From Variovorax paradoxus (GTDB lineage: Bacteria; Pseudomonadota; Gammaproteobacteria; Burkholderiales; Burkholderiaceae_C), in assembly GCF_022009635.1 (NCBI RefSeq), contig NZ_CP091716.1:1751001-1815000 (forward strand): 64,000 nucleotides of DNA, read 5' to 3'. A model generated the notes under the pieces. That model saw only the letters and a list, made by a program, of their open reading frames with translations. It was not told the DNA's origin and ran no database searches. Below are positions 1 to 8,756 of the stretch, piece after piece (within the stretch, counting starts at the first letter, position 1; every line of letters starts with the position of its first letter). The position numbers and the translations under genes are program-made.

Positions 1-1341
1 GATGGCGCCGCGCTGCGAGCCCAGCGGCTTGGAAATATCCAGCGCCACGAGGTCGATGCCGGCAATGTCGAGGCCCACCACGCGCGCGGCCAGCACGGCG
101 GCGTGCGCGACTTCGGGGTGGACCTGGTCGGTGCAGTCGTTGGCCATGTTGCCGTTGCGCTGAATGGTGACCACGCGGCCGGCGGCCGGCACGGCGTCGG
201 CGTCCAGGTCCTGGCGCTTGAGTTCGAGCTGCAGCTTGGCGTCGGTGTCGATGACGATCACGTCGAGCGGGAACTCTTCCTCGGCGCCGCGGCGCGGATC
301 GCTGTTGAGCTGCTTCTCGATCAGTTCGCGCACCGAAGCCTGGCCGTCGCCGGTCACGGTGATGATCTCGCCGCGCGCGGCGGCCACCACTTCGCCGCCC
401 ACCACCAGCAGGCGGTGCTCGTGGCCGCGGATGAAGCGCTCGACCATCACGTCGCTGCCCTCGGGCTCGGCGACCGCGAAGGCGGCCATGACTTCTTCAC
501 GGGTCGTCAGTTCGAGCGACACGCCGCGGCCGTGGTTGGCGTCGGATGGCTTCACGACCACCGGCAGACCGATGTCCTCGGCGGCTTCCCAGGCTTCTTC
601 GGCATCGGCGACCACCTGGCCTTCGGGCACGGGGACGCCGCAGCTCGCGAGCAGGGACTTGGTCAGTTCCTTGTCGCTGGCGATCGATTCGCCGATGGCG
701 CTGGTGTAGTCGGTCTCGGCGGTCCAGATGCGTTGCTGGTTGGCGCCGTAGCCCAGTTGCACCAGGTTGCCGCTATTCAGGCGCATGTGGGGAATGCCGC
801 GGTCGGTGGCGGCGGCCACGATGGCGGCGGTGCTCGGGCCGAGGTAGCAGTCTTCGACCTTGGCCTTGACCGCGTCGACGGCCTTCTGCACGTCGGCGGC
901 GGTGAACGGGTCGTTGTTGATGGCGGCCATCAGCAGGCGGTGGCCTTCGGCCAGCGCCACGCGGGCGACCTGCTCGTCACGCGCGCGGAACACCATGCGG
1001 TACACGCCGTGTTCGGAGGTACTGCGGGTTTGCCCGAAGCCCGTGGGCATGCCGGCCAGGTTCAGCAGCTCGATGACGACGTGCTCGAGCACGTGGCCCG
1101 ACCAGGTGCCTTCGGTGAGGCGCTGGATGAAGCCGCCGCGCTCGCCGACGCCGCAGTGGTGCTCGATGAGCGCCGGCAGCAGCCCGGTCAGACGGTCGGT
1201 GAAGCCGTCTATCTTGTTGGAGGGGTAGTCTTCCAGTTGGCCCAGATCGAGCCAGACTTCGAGCACCGGACGGTAGGTCCAGAGATTGGGACCGCGCAAA
1301 TAATTGATGCGCAGCAATTGGATGTCGTCGAAACGGGTCAT
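1..1341 (-). CDS. cphA: Cyanophycin synthetase, N-terminal 447 residues (cut by window start)
   Basis: This enzyme polymerises aspartate and arginine into cyanophycin, a nitrogen and carbon reserve, using ATP. The visible part starts with ATG at 1341 and runs off the left edge. The N-terminal domain has the family pattern LRGPN, then PSN, GGF and a HVLEHVVIELLNLAGMP-like segment, followed by the beginning of an ATP-grasp domain (VVKPSDANHGRGV, then ERFIRGHEHRLLVV). The C-terminal Mur-ligase-like domain would lie outside the window. The gene is divergent from an ABC transporter and a DUF1854 gene that are typically found with cyanophycin genes in Burkholderiales. I cannot tell from this part whether it is the CphA or the second paralogue (CphA') of this group. 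Confidence 0.93.
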   Translation of the reverse strand, partial: MTRFDDIQLLRINYLRGPNLWTYRPVLEVWLDLGQLEDYPSNKIDGFTDRLTGLLPALIEHHCGVGERGGFIQRLTEGTWSGHVLEHVVIELLNLAGMPTGFGQTRSTSEHGVYRMVFRARDEQVARVALAEGHRLLMAAINNDPFTAADVQKAVDAVKAKVEDCYLGPSTAAIVAAATDRGIPHMRLNSGNLVQLGYGANQQRIWTAETDYTSAIGESIASDKELTKSLLASCGVPVPEGQVVADAEEAWEAAEDIGLPVVVKPSDANHGRGVSLELTTREEVMAAFAVAEPEGSDVMVERFIRGHEHRLLVVGGEVVAAARGEIITVTGDGQASVRELIEKQLNSDPRRGAEEEFPLDVIVIDTDAKLQLELKRQDLDADAVPAAGRVVTIQRNGNMANDCTDQVHPEVAHAAVLAARVVGLDIAGIDLVALDISKPLGSQRGAI

Positions 1342-1412
1342 GCAAACGTTCGATGTGCTTTGGCCGAGCACCGCGGCGCCTTCAAGCGCGCCCATGGCAA
1401 TCGGTCAGAATC

Positions 1413-1432
1413 GGCGCCCGACAAAGGGCGCC
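1413..1432. repeat. Perfect 7-bp inverted repeat in the cphA/exporter divergent promoter region
   Basis: GGCGCCC at 1413-1419 and GGGCGCC at 1426-1432 flank GACAAA. It lies in the 139-base region between the divergent starts of cphA and the ABC transporter. There is no T-run on either side, so an operator or mRNA leader structure fits better than a terminator. Confidence 0.4.
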
Positions 1433-1480
1433 ATGACGCGGTCCATGCGGCCCGCGACGGGCAAGAGTCAAAGAAACACA

Positions 1481-3772
1481 ATGCAACATCACGATCCAGT
1501 CGGCACCCGGGAGGGCGAAACAGAGGCGGCTTCAGACGCGCTGAAAAACCGGCTCGCAGTCGCGGAAAACGTTCTGGTAATACTGTCGGTTGACCTCGAC
1601 GACCAACTTCGCTTCGCTTCCGGCCTAGTCGCCCTCACTGACCGGCGGCTGATCGCCCTCGAGCCGGGTGGCGAATGGCATGAGTGGCCACTGACGGACG
1701 CCTCCCTGGCGCTTCGCTTGTCCGACCATTCCGGCGTCGGAACCCTTGATTTGACGGGCTCCGCGGGCCGTTTGGGCCGCTGGCGCTACACCCTGGCCCA
1801 CCAGGTGGCGGCACTGCGCCTGCTCAAGCTTTTCGGCCAGCGCATGGCGGGTGTCTCCAAGGCGACACCCGAAGTCATCGAGGCGGCGGATGGCGACGAC
1901 CTGGCCGGCGCCGACGCCGAACGCCAGTCCCCGCCCTCGACCTGGGTTTTGTTACGACTCGGCCGTTTCGCCAAGCCGTACCGCAAGCAGTTGATCCTGG
2001 GGTTTGTACTGACCCTGATCTCCACCGCCGCCACCTTGGTGCCGCCGTACCTGACCATCCCGCTGATGGACGACATACTGATCCCGTTCCAGAACGGACA
2101 GAAGATCGACACCATGCGCGTCGGCCTGTACCTCGGCGGCCTGCTGGTCGCGGCGCTGGTCGGCTGGGGGCTGGGCTGGGCGCGCACCTATTTGCTGGCG
2201 CTGGTGTCCGAACGCATCGGCGCCGACCTGCGCACCACCACATACGAGCATCTGCTGACCCTGCCGCTCGACTATTTCGGCGGCAAGCGCACCGGCGACC
2301 TGATGGCGCGCATCGGCTCGGAAACCGACCGCATCAATGTTTTCCTCTCGTTGCATGCGCTCGACTTCGCCAACGACGTGCTGATGATCGTGATGACTGC
2401 GGTCATCCTGATCTCCATCAACCCGTTGCTGGCGGTGGTCACGCTGGTGCCGTTGCCCTTCATTGCCTGGATGATTCACGTGGTGCGCGACCGCCTGCGC
2501 ACCGGCTTCGAGAAGATCGACCGCGTCTGGTCCGAGGTGACCAACGTGCTGGCCGACACCATCCCCGGCATCCGCGTGGTCAAGGCCTTCGCGCAGGAGC
2601 GCCGCGAAGCCGAGCGCTTCCGTGTCGCCAATGCCTACAACCTGCAGGTCAATGACAAGCTCAACCGCACCTGGTCGCTGTTCACGCCGACCGTGTCGCT
2701 GCTCACCGAAATCGGCCTGCTCGTGGTCTGGGCTTTCGGCATCTGGCAGGTGGCGCGCGGCAGCATCACCGTGGGTGTGCTCACCGCCTTCATTGCCTAC
2801 ATCGGCCGCTTCTACACCCGGCTCGACTCGATGAGCCGCATCGTCTCGGTCACGCAGAAGGCGGCGGCCGGCGCCAAGCGCATCTTCGACATCCTCGACC
2901 ACGTGAGCAACGTGCCCGAGCCGGCCAACCCGGTGAAGGTGGAGCGCGTGCAGGGCCGCATCGAGATGAGCGGGCTGGGCTTCCGCTACGGCTCGCGCGC
3001 CGTGATCCACGATCTCGACCTGGTGATCGAGCCAGGCGAGATGATCGGCCTGGTGGGCCACAGCGGCTCTGGCAAGAGCACGCTGGTCAACCTGATCTGC
3101 CGCTTCTACGACGTGACCGACGGCGCCATCAAGGTCGACGGCACCGACATCCGCCGCTTCGCCGTGGCCGACTACCGCCGCCACGTGGGGCTGGTGCTGC
3201 AGGAGCCGTTCCTGTTCTTCGGCACCATTGCGCAGAACATTGCCTACGGCAAGCCCGATGCCACGCGCGAAGAGATCGTGGCCGCCGCGCGCGCCGCGCA
3301 TGCGCACGACTTCATCCTGCGGCTGCAGCACGGCTACGACTCGCTGGTGGGCGAACGCGGCCAGGGCCTGTCGGGCGGCGAGCGCCAGCGCATCAGCATC
3401 GCGCGCGCGCTGCTGATCGATCCGCGCATCCTGATCCTCGACGAGGCCACCTCGGCGGTGGACACCGAGACCGAGAAGGAAATCCAGAAGGCGCTGGACA
3501 ACCTCGTGCAGGGCCGCACCACCATCGCCATTGCGCACCGGCTATCGACGCTGCGCAAGGCCGACCGGCTCGTGGTCATGGACCGCGGCGAAGTGGTCGA
3601 GGTCGGGCCACACGACGCCCTGATGGCGAAGCAGGGTGCCTACTGGCGGCTCTACCAGGCGCAACTGCGCCAGGGCGACGACGACGCGAGCGAAGGCGCG
3701 GCCGACGAACGTGCCAGCGCGCAGGCGCCTTTGCCCATTGCCCACGCAGCCCATCCGGCGGGGGACGCATGA
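1481..3772 (+). CDS. Cyanophycin-associated ABC exporter, fused permease and ATPase
   Basis: A 763-residue half transporter of the type I exporter fold. An N-terminal domain of about 150 residues (ending near a GDDLAGAD segment) precedes a six-helix membrane domain (about residues 165-470) and an ATPase domain with Walker A GHSGSGKST (about 526), signature LSGGERQR (about 629) and Walker B ILILDEAT (about 649). The ATG at 1481 is chosen because upstream in-frame codons run back into the cphA promoter. The N-terminal extension is not standard in lipid or drug exporters. The stop overlaps the next start by four bases. Transporters of this kind are recognised as neighbours of cyanophycin genes; the substrate is unknown and export of a cyanophycin-related compound is only inferred. 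Confidence 0.88.
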   Translation: MQHHDPVGTREGETEAASDALKNRLAVAENVLVILSVDLDDQLRFASGLVALTDRRLIALEPGGEWHEWPLTDASLALRLSDHSGVGTLDLTGSAGRLGRWRYTLAHQVAALRLLKLFGQRMAGVSKATPEVIEAADGDDLAGADAERQSPPSTWVLLRLGRFAKPYRKQLILGFVLTLISTAATLVPPYLTIPLMDDILIPFQNGQKIDTMRVGLYLGGLLVAALVGWGLGWARTYLLALVSERIGADLRTTTYEHLLTLPLDYFGGKRTGDLMARIGSETDRINVFLSLHALDFANDVLMIVMTAVILISINPLLAVVTLVPLPFIAWMIHVVRDRLRTGFEKIDRVWSEVTNVLADTIPGIRVVKAFAQERREAERFRVANAYNLQVNDKLNRTWSLFTPTVSLLTEIGLLVVWAFGIWQVARGSITVGVLTAFIAYIGRFYTRLDSMSRIVSVTQKAAAGAKRIFDILDHVSNVPEPANPVKVERVQGRIEMSGLGFRYGSRAVIHDLDLVIEPGEMIGLVGHSGSGKSTLVNLICRFYDVTDGAIKVDGTDIRRFAVADYRRHVGLVLQEPFLFFGTIAQNIAYGKPDATREEIVAAARAAHAHDFILRLQHGYDSLVGERGQGLSGGERQRISIARALLIDPRILILDEATSAVDTETEKEIQKALDNLVQGRTTIAIAHRLSTLRKADRLVVMDRGEVVEVGPHDALMAKQGAYWRLYQAQLRQGDDDASEGAADERASAQAPLPIAHAAHPAGDA

Positions 3773-4251
3773 CCGAGAACAACACCACGCCATCTTTCGA
3801 ACTCGAGCGCGATGCCTTGGGCCGTCTCGTGCTGACCGACGCGCAAGGCGAGCGCCATGTAGGCATCGTGCCCGTGCGGGCCTTTCCGCTGAGCGCCCCC
3901 GGCCACGGCGTGTCGCTTGTTGGCGGTGAAGGCCGCGAACTGGTCTGGATCGACAGCGTCGATCAACTGCCGCCGCAGGCCAAGGCACTGCTCCAGGAAG
4001 AACTCGCGGTGCGCGACTTCGCACCCACGCTGCTGCGCCTGCACGGTGTGTCGAGCTTCGGCGTGCCCAGCACCTGGACCATCAGCACCGACCGCGGCGA
4101 CACCACTTTCGTGCTCAAGGCAGAAGAAGACATCCGCCGGCTCGAAGGCGGCGCGCTGCTCATTGCCAGCGCGCATGGCGTGCAGTTCCGTATTCCCGAT
4201 GTGAAGACGCTGGACCGGGCTTCTCGCAAGTTGCTTGAGCGCTTTCTCTGA
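3769..4251 (+). CDS. DUF1854 family protein, cyanophycin-associated
   Basis: 160 residues with no signal peptide or membrane segment, so cytoplasmic. The start ATG overlaps the ABC transporter stop (ATGA), which implies translational coupling and a shared role. The sequence resembles DUF1854 proteins: an acidic start, an HVGIVPVRAFPLS segment and a LVWID strand, then a FVLKAEEDIRRL segment near the end. The family has no established biochemical function that I know of; its repeated occurrence beside the same exporter and cphA suggests a regulatory or coupling subunit, which is inference. Confidence 0.85.
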   Translation: MTENNTTPSFELERDALGRLVLTDAQGERHVGIVPVRAFPLSAPGHGVSLVGGEGRELVWIDSVDQLPPQAKALLQEELAVRDFAPTLLRLHGVSSFGVPSTWTISTDRGDTTFVLKAEEDIRRLEGGALLIASAHGVQFRIPDVKTLDRASRKLLERFL

Positions 4252-4260
4252 GCACCAAAG

Positions 4261-4288
4261 AAAAAGCCCCGCAGCCTTTTCAGGGGCT
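4261..4288 (-). terminator. Intrinsic terminator of the alkaline phosphatase operon
   Basis: On the minus strand, AGCCCC and GGGGCT (4265-4270 with 4283-4288) form a GC stem followed by a five-T run at 4261-4265. It lies just beyond the stop of the last gene of the operon at 4332. It is also immediately downstream of the DUF1854 stop, but the T-run fits the minus direction only. Confidence 0.75.
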
Positions 4289-4331
4289 CGGGGCCATGCG
4301 GGGAATACCGCGCAAGCTGGATTGAACCCGG

Positions 4332-5042
4332 TCAGTCCAGCAGGTCCGAGTAGTCGCCGCGCTCGTAGGCCTCGGTGGCCTTCCACGGAAGCGTCTTCGG
4401 CGCCGGGATGACCGAGGCGGTCATCACGTTGATCGAAGTGCCGCGTGCATTGCGCTGCTCGATCTTGCGGGCATATCGGCCAGCCGTGTCCCAATCGATG
4501 CGCAGCGTGCCTTCGCCCTGCTGCAATTCGTAGCGTTGCACGCCCTTGCCGGCCGTGCCCAGGTCCTTCATGCGCGAGAAGCTCGCGGGATCGACCAGCC
4601 AGTACGAGTTGGCCCACGAACCGCTGTAGCCGACGTTGCCGTAGTTGGCGGCGTCGATGTCGATCAGCTTGCGCTGCTCGCGCAGCACCATGCCCACTTG
4701 CACCTTGCCCGCGGCATCGCGACGCACCCACAGCGGGGCGGCCGTGTTGTCCGCGTGCGCGTGGCCGATGTGCACCTTGCCTTCACGGGCTTCGTGGTCG
4801 TGGTCTTCACGCAGCGCGGGCGGCAGCTCGCGCTCGACCCAGATTGAGCCGGCACGGCGGAACATCAGGTCAGCATAGCGGCTCTCGCGTTGCACGCCGT
4901 CCTTGCCGATCGACATCATGTGATGCTGGATGCGCAGGTTCTGGTCCGGCGCCGCGGCATCGCCCGCGGCGCTGGCTGCCAGCGGCAAGGCCGCCAGGGC
5001 CGTTGCCGTCAGCAGCGTCTTGAGTGTCACGGATGCCGTCAC
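4332..5042 (-). CDS. His-rich periplasmic protein of the alkaline phosphatase operon
   Basis: 236 residues with a clear Sec signal peptide (residues 1 to about 26, ending ASA-AG). I do not recognise the family. The mature part has a histidine cluster, H40-H41 and then H81, H83, H91, H94 and H96 within an acidic stretch (DHDHE and HIGHAH), which looks able to bind divalent metal. Its ATG overlaps the stop of the upstream phosphatase (ATGA on the minus strand), so the two are translationally coupled. Because alkaline phosphatases need zinc and magnesium, a metal-handling or accessory role in the periplasm is a reasonable guess, but nothing in the sequence proves it. Confidence 0.7.
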   Translation of the reverse strand: MTASVTLKTLLTATALAALPLAASAAGDAAAPDQNLRIQHHMMSIGKDGVQRESRYADLMFRRAGSIWVERELPPALREDHDHEAREGKVHIGHAHADNTAAPLWVRRDAAGKVQVGMVLREQRKLIDIDAANYGNVGYSGSWANSYWLVDPASFSRMKDLGTAGKGVQRYELQQGEGTLRIDWDTAGRYARKIEQRNARGTSINVMTASVIPAPKTLPWKATEAYERGDYSDLLD

Positions 5043-6577
5043 AGGCCAGCCGCTTCCTTGACCTTGTTGAACACCTTGGTGTTTTCCATGGTGCCCTTGA
5101 AGATCTTCGAACCGGCGCCGCCGGCGAACAGCATCACGTCGCCGCCGCCGTGGGTTTCCGCGCCAGGCGAACCCAGGTTGATGCCGACTTCCTGCAGGAA
5201 GTTGTCGTCGGTGGTGTCCATGGCCGTCTGATCGTCGCGCTCAGCGCCCTTGGCGCGCGTGGGAGCGATCCACTTCTTGTTCCCGTCTTCCGCGTTGACG
5301 TCGCTGCCGGCGGTTGCATTGGGCCGTCCGCCGTTGCCGAACACCAGCGTGGTGTACGGCTTGCCATCCGCTGCCTTCGTGGGCTTGCCGTCGGCATAGC
5401 CATTGACCAGGCCGAGGATCGGGTTGCCGATCTTCGGATAGCCGTTGAAGGCGATCGCGTGGTCATGGTCGGCCGTGACCACCACCAGCGTGTTCTTCAG
5501 GCCCGGGTCCTTCTTGTTCATGTAGTCGAGCGCGGTCTGGATGGCCGCGTCGAATGCCAGCGTGTCTTCCAGCGCGCGCTTGGCATTGGTGCCGTGCAGC
5601 GCGTGGTCGATGCGGCCGCCTTCGACCATCAGGAAGAAACCCTTGTCGTTCTTGCTGAGCACGCCAAGCGCCTTCTCCGTCATGTCCGACAGGCTGGGCT
5701 GGTCGATGTTCTGCTTGACGCGGTCCAGTTCGTAGGCCATTTCGCTCTGCGAGAACAGGCCCAGCAACTTGCCCGTCGAGGCCGTGTCGACGGCCTTGAG
5801 CTTGGTGCCGGTGTCGACATAGGCGTAGCCCTTGGCCTGCATCGCGGCCACGAGGTCCACGCCGTCCGTGCGCTTGCTGCTCGCGTTTCCAGGCAGCGGC
5901 AGGTAGTTGCGCTGGCCGCCACCCATCAGCACGTCGATGCCGTCGAGCAGCTTGAGGTTGTAGTTGGCATGGCCCGGCACGCTTTGCTCCGCAATGGTGT
6001 TGTAGCCGTTGCGGTTGCAGATGTGCGCATAGGTGGTGGCCGGCGTGGCATGGCCGACGCGCGTGGTCGACACTGCGCCCACGGCACGGCCCTTGGCCTT
6101 GGCGAGTTCGAGCAGTGTGTCGGCGGCCTTGCCGTTGGTCGGCGGGCAGGTGGTGTTCTCGCCGCTGATGTATTGCTTGCCGGCGCTGTCGTAGGCAACG
6201 GTGTCGCTCGACATCGAGATCACTTCGTTGCGCATCTTGACGCCGGTCATGTAGGCGGCCATCGAAGGCGCGCTGTCCGTGGTCTGGCCGTCGAGCGAAT
6301 AGGTCTTCACGCGCGCTGCGTAGGGCAGCGACTGCATGACGAGGTTGGCGCGCTCCGGGCTCACCAGCGAGCCGGGCTTGGCGGCCAGTTGCTTCTCGCC
6401 CTTGTAGATGCGAGCGGCGGTCACGGTGACCGGGCCCATGCCGTCGCCGAGGAAGAAGATGACGTTCTTGGCTTCGCCGGCGGCGTGCGCGTTGCCGGCC
6501 AGGGTGCCGGCGGCGGCGCAGAAGAGGGCGGCGGCCAGGCGGGTTTTGCGGGTGATGCGATTCATGGTCGTGTTCAT
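5039..6577 (-). CDS. Alkaline phosphatase, periplasmic, PhoA superfamily
   Basis: About 512 residues. It hydrolyses phosphate monoesters in the periplasm. Visible active-site elements are FLGDGMG (metal ligand D45 in this numbering), TDSAPS with nucleophile S102, VEGGRIDHALH, TADHDH and a C-terminal ETHGGGD. A Sec signal peptide (RKTRLAAALF, cleavage near NAHA-AG) is present. The start is uncertain: ATG at 6577 or 6565 both leave the signal intact, and a GTG at 6613 would overlap the upstream stop. It is clearly a paralogue of the next gene upstream, with the same motif order, so this is a tandem duplication that has diverged. Confidence 0.92.
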   Translation of the reverse strand: MNTTMNRITRKTRLAAALFCAAAGTLAGNAHAAGEAKNVIFFLGDGMGPVTVTAARIYKGEKQLAAKPGSLVSPERANLVMQSLPYAARVKTYSLDGQTTDSAPSMAAYMTGVKMRNEVISMSSDTVAYDSAGKQYISGENTTCPPTNGKAADTLLELAKAKGRAVGAVSTTRVGHATPATTYAHICNRNGYNTIAEQSVPGHANYNLKLLDGIDVLMGGGQRNYLPLPGNASSKRTDGVDLVAAMQAKGYAYVDTGTKLKAVDTASTGKLLGLFSQSEMAYELDRVKQNIDQPSLSDMTEKALGVLSKNDKGFFLMVEGGRIDHALHGTNAKRALEDTLAFDAAIQTALDYMNKKDPGLKNTLVVVTADHDHAIAFNGYPKIGNPILGLVNGYADGKPTKAADGKPYTTLVFGNGGRPNATAGSDVNAEDGNKKWIAPTRAKGAERDDQTAMDTTDDNFLQEVGINLGSPGAETHGGGDVMLFAGGAGSKIFKGTMENTKVFNKVKEAAGL

Positions 6578-6609
6578 GTTTGTGTTCGTCGATGAGCGCT
6601 GGTTGCCCC

Positions 6610-8073
6610 TCACAGGCCGACCGCCTTCTTGATCAGGCCGAACACGTCGGTGTTGGTGATGACGCCGGAGAAGTTGTCGGCGCCCAGGCCTTGCGCGCCG
6701 AGGAACACGTCGGCTCCGCCGTGGGTTTCGGAGTCGCTGCTGGGGTCCATGGGAACCACTGCTTCCTGCCTGTAGTCCTTGTTTTCCAGTGCGGTGCTGT
6801 CGATGGCGCCACGCGTGGGCAAACGAACCGGGCCGTTGCCGAAACCGATGATGGTGTACGGGTTGCCGTCGACGTCCTTGCTGGTCTTGCTGTTGTCGAC
6901 GTAGTCCTTCACCAGGCCCAGCACGCCCGGCTTGCCCGGCTCGGTCTTGCCGGTGCGCGCGGCATAGCCGTTGAGCTGCAGCGTGTGGTCGTGGTCGGCC
7001 GTGACCACCACCAGCGTGTTCTTCAGGCCCGGGTCGATGGCTTGCATCTTGTCGAGCGCGAGCTTGATGGCGTCGTCGAAGGCTGCGGTGTCCTGCAGGG
7101 CACGGCGGGCGTTGGTGGCGTGCAGCGCATGGTCGATGCGGCCGCCTTCCACCATCAGGAAGAAGCCCTTCTTGCGCGCGGCCAGGGCGTCGATGGCCTT
7201 GCCGGTCATTTCGGCCAGGCTCGGCTCCTTGGTGGCGTCGCGGTCCAGGTCATAGGCCATGTGGCTCTTGGTGAAGAGGCCGGCGATCTTGGTGGTGCCG
7301 TCGACGGGCAGCTTGTCGAATTCGGTCTTGCTGGTGGCGTAGCTGTACTTGGCCGCCTTCAGCTCGGCCGTGAGGTCGCGCTTGTCGTTGCGCTTGCCGC
7401 CCGCTTCCTTGGAAAGGAAGTAGTCCGTGCCACCGCCGAAGAACACGTCGATGCCATCGCCCAGCTTGCCGTTGTAGCCCGCGCCGCCCGGCACCAGCGC
7501 CGCGGCGATGGTGTTCTCGGCGTCGCGGTGGCACACGTGCGAATACGTGGCGGCGGGCGTGGCGTGCGTGATGCGCGTGGTGGTCACCACGCCGGTCGCG
7601 TAGCCCTTGGCCTTGCTTTGCTCCAGCAGCGTCTCGACGGCCTGGCCGTTGCCCGAAGGGCAGGTGCTGTCGTAGTTGACGTGGTAGGCCTTGCCCGAGG
7701 CGTCGGTGGCCTTGGTCTCGGGGCTCATCGAGATGACTTCGTTGTTCATCTTGACGCCGGTCATGTAGGCCGACATCGACGGCGCGCTGTCGGTGACCTG
7801 GGCATCGTTCGAATAGGTGTGGACGAAGGCCGTCTCGGGCAGCGTGTCCATGGTCAGGTCGCCGTCTTCGCCGACCTTGTAGATGCGCGCGGCGGTCATG
7901 GTGGTGATGCCCATGCCGTCGCCCAGGAAGAACAGCACGTTCTTCTGGGGCTGTGCGGCGGGCTGTTGCGGCGGAAGAAACGGCAGCAGTTGGGGGCCGT
8001 GGTTGCTGCCGCCGCAGGCGGACAGCAATAGCGAAGCGCCCAGCAGCGCTGGGGCAATGAAGCGTTGGGTCAT
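6610..8073 (-). CDS. Alkaline phosphatase, lipoprotein form
   Basis: 487 residues. The ATG at 8073 has a strong ribosome binding site (GGAGGGAG, about 8 bases upstream). The N-terminus is a lipoprotein signal with lipobox LSAC (C20), followed by a Pro/Gln-rich linker, so the enzyme is probably anchored in a membrane. Catalytic motifs are FLGDGMG (D52), TDSAPS (nucleophile S96), VEGGRIDHALH, TADHDH and SETHGGAD near the C-terminus. It is the first gene of the three-gene phosphatase operon. Its paralogue downstream is soluble, giving one anchored and one free enzyme. Confidence 0.92.
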   Translation of the reverse strand: MTQRFIAPALLGASLLLSACGGSNHGPQLLPFLPPQQPAAQPQKNVLFFLGDGMGITTMTAARIYKVGEDGDLTMDTLPETAFVHTYSNDAQVTDSAPSMSAYMTGVKMNNEVISMSPETKATDASGKAYHVNYDSTCPSGNGQAVETLLEQSKAKGYATGVVTTTRITHATPAATYSHVCHRDAENTIAAALVPGGAGYNGKLGDGIDVFFGGGTDYFLSKEAGGKRNDKRDLTAELKAAKYSYATSKTEFDKLPVDGTTKIAGLFTKSHMAYDLDRDATKEPSLAEMTGKAIDALAARKKGFFLMVEGGRIDHALHATNARRALQDTAAFDDAIKLALDKMQAIDPGLKNTLVVVTADHDHTLQLNGYAARTGKTEPGKPGVLGLVKDYVDNSKTSKDVDGNPYTIIGFGNGPVRLPTRGAIDSTALENKDYRQEAVVPMDPSSDSETHGGADVFLGAQGLGADNFSGVITNTDVFGLIKKAVGL

Positions 8074-8204
8074 GCGACTCCCTCCGGAGGGGTTGTTTGA
8101 GTAATGCGCCTGGTGCGCAGATGTTCCGGAGGTGAAATCTAAAGATGTCAAATGACTCGGCGGTGACGATGCACATCCGCCGAGAAAGTTCAGCGCATTT
8201 CAAG

Positions 8205-8234
8205 AAAGAAACACGCCGGTAGACTTCGGCGTGT
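8205..8234 (-). terminator. Intrinsic terminator after the DUF2177 gene
   Basis: ACACGCCG (8211-8218) pairs with CGGCGTGT (8227-8234); on the minus strand the stem is followed by a T-rich tract TTCTTTCTT. It lies about 33 bases beyond the stop of the DUF2177 gene at 8267 and separates it from the phosphatase operon. Confidence 0.7.
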
Positions 8235-8266
8235 CATGCCCGCCTGCTAGCGGGTGTGGCTGTTGC

Positions 8267-8677
8267 TCAGTGCGCAGCCATCCACCGCCACGCCACCGCG
8301 CCCGCAGCCGCCGCCACCCCGCTCACCAGCGCCCCCCACACGATGTCGATGAACGACAGGGCCAGCGGCCAGTTGCGGATCACCGCCAGGTTGGTCAGGT
8401 CGTAGGTGCCGTAGCAGAACATGCCGAACAGCGCGCCCAGCACGGCGGCGCGCAGCACGCTCTGCGCTTCGACGCCGGGAACGATGGCAAAGAGCAGCAG
8501 GCCGATCGGGTAGATCAGATAGAACGCACCCGCGAAGGCCAGCCGCGGGTTCGGCGACATCAGGTCGCCCATGCCCTCCTGGTACATGCCCTTGGCGACG
8601 ACGCCCAGCCAGATCATGTCGATCACCAGCAGCACCACGAAGGTGGCGGCCCATGCAACCAAGTGTTTAGTGCTCAT
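8267..8677 (-). CDS. DUF2177 family membrane protein
   Basis: 136 residues with four predicted hydrophobic helices ([69 protein letters not shown]). The DxxWLG element in helix 1 and the YGTYDLTN segment are typical of DUF2177 proteins, small inner-membrane proteins of unknown function. The ATG at 8677 is chosen; an ATG at 8686 would add three residues. The gene is divergent from queC with only 79 bases between starts. Confidence 0.85.
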   Translation of the reverse strand: MSTKHLVAWAATFVVLLVIDMIWLGVVAKGMYQEGMGDLMSPNPRLAFAGAFYLIYPIGLLLFAIVPGVEAQSVLRAAVLGALFGMFCYGTYDLTNLAVIRNWPLALSFIDIVWGALVSGVAAAAGAVAWRWMAAH

Positions 8678-8756
8678 TCGAGGCATCGTATCCGCGGGCG
8701 TGGCGCGGCCTGCGAAAATTGCGCTTTTGGACTACAACGGCCCGCCGTTGACCGAC

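Noticed and set aside
103..1593. Long open frame on the plus strand opposite cphA
   Set aside because: High GC content opens antisense frames; its translation is His/Val/Ala-rich low complexity without motifs, while the minus strand encodes recognisable cyanophycin synthetase.
1952..3538. 528-residue open frame antisense to the ABC exporter
   Set aside because: It is a shadow of the exporter, whose Walker and signature motifs are intact on the plus strand.
8074..8266. Possible Pho box upstream of the alkaline phosphatase operon
   Set aside because: Only isolated partial matches such as GAGTCAT and TTGACAT were found; no pair with the 11-base period.
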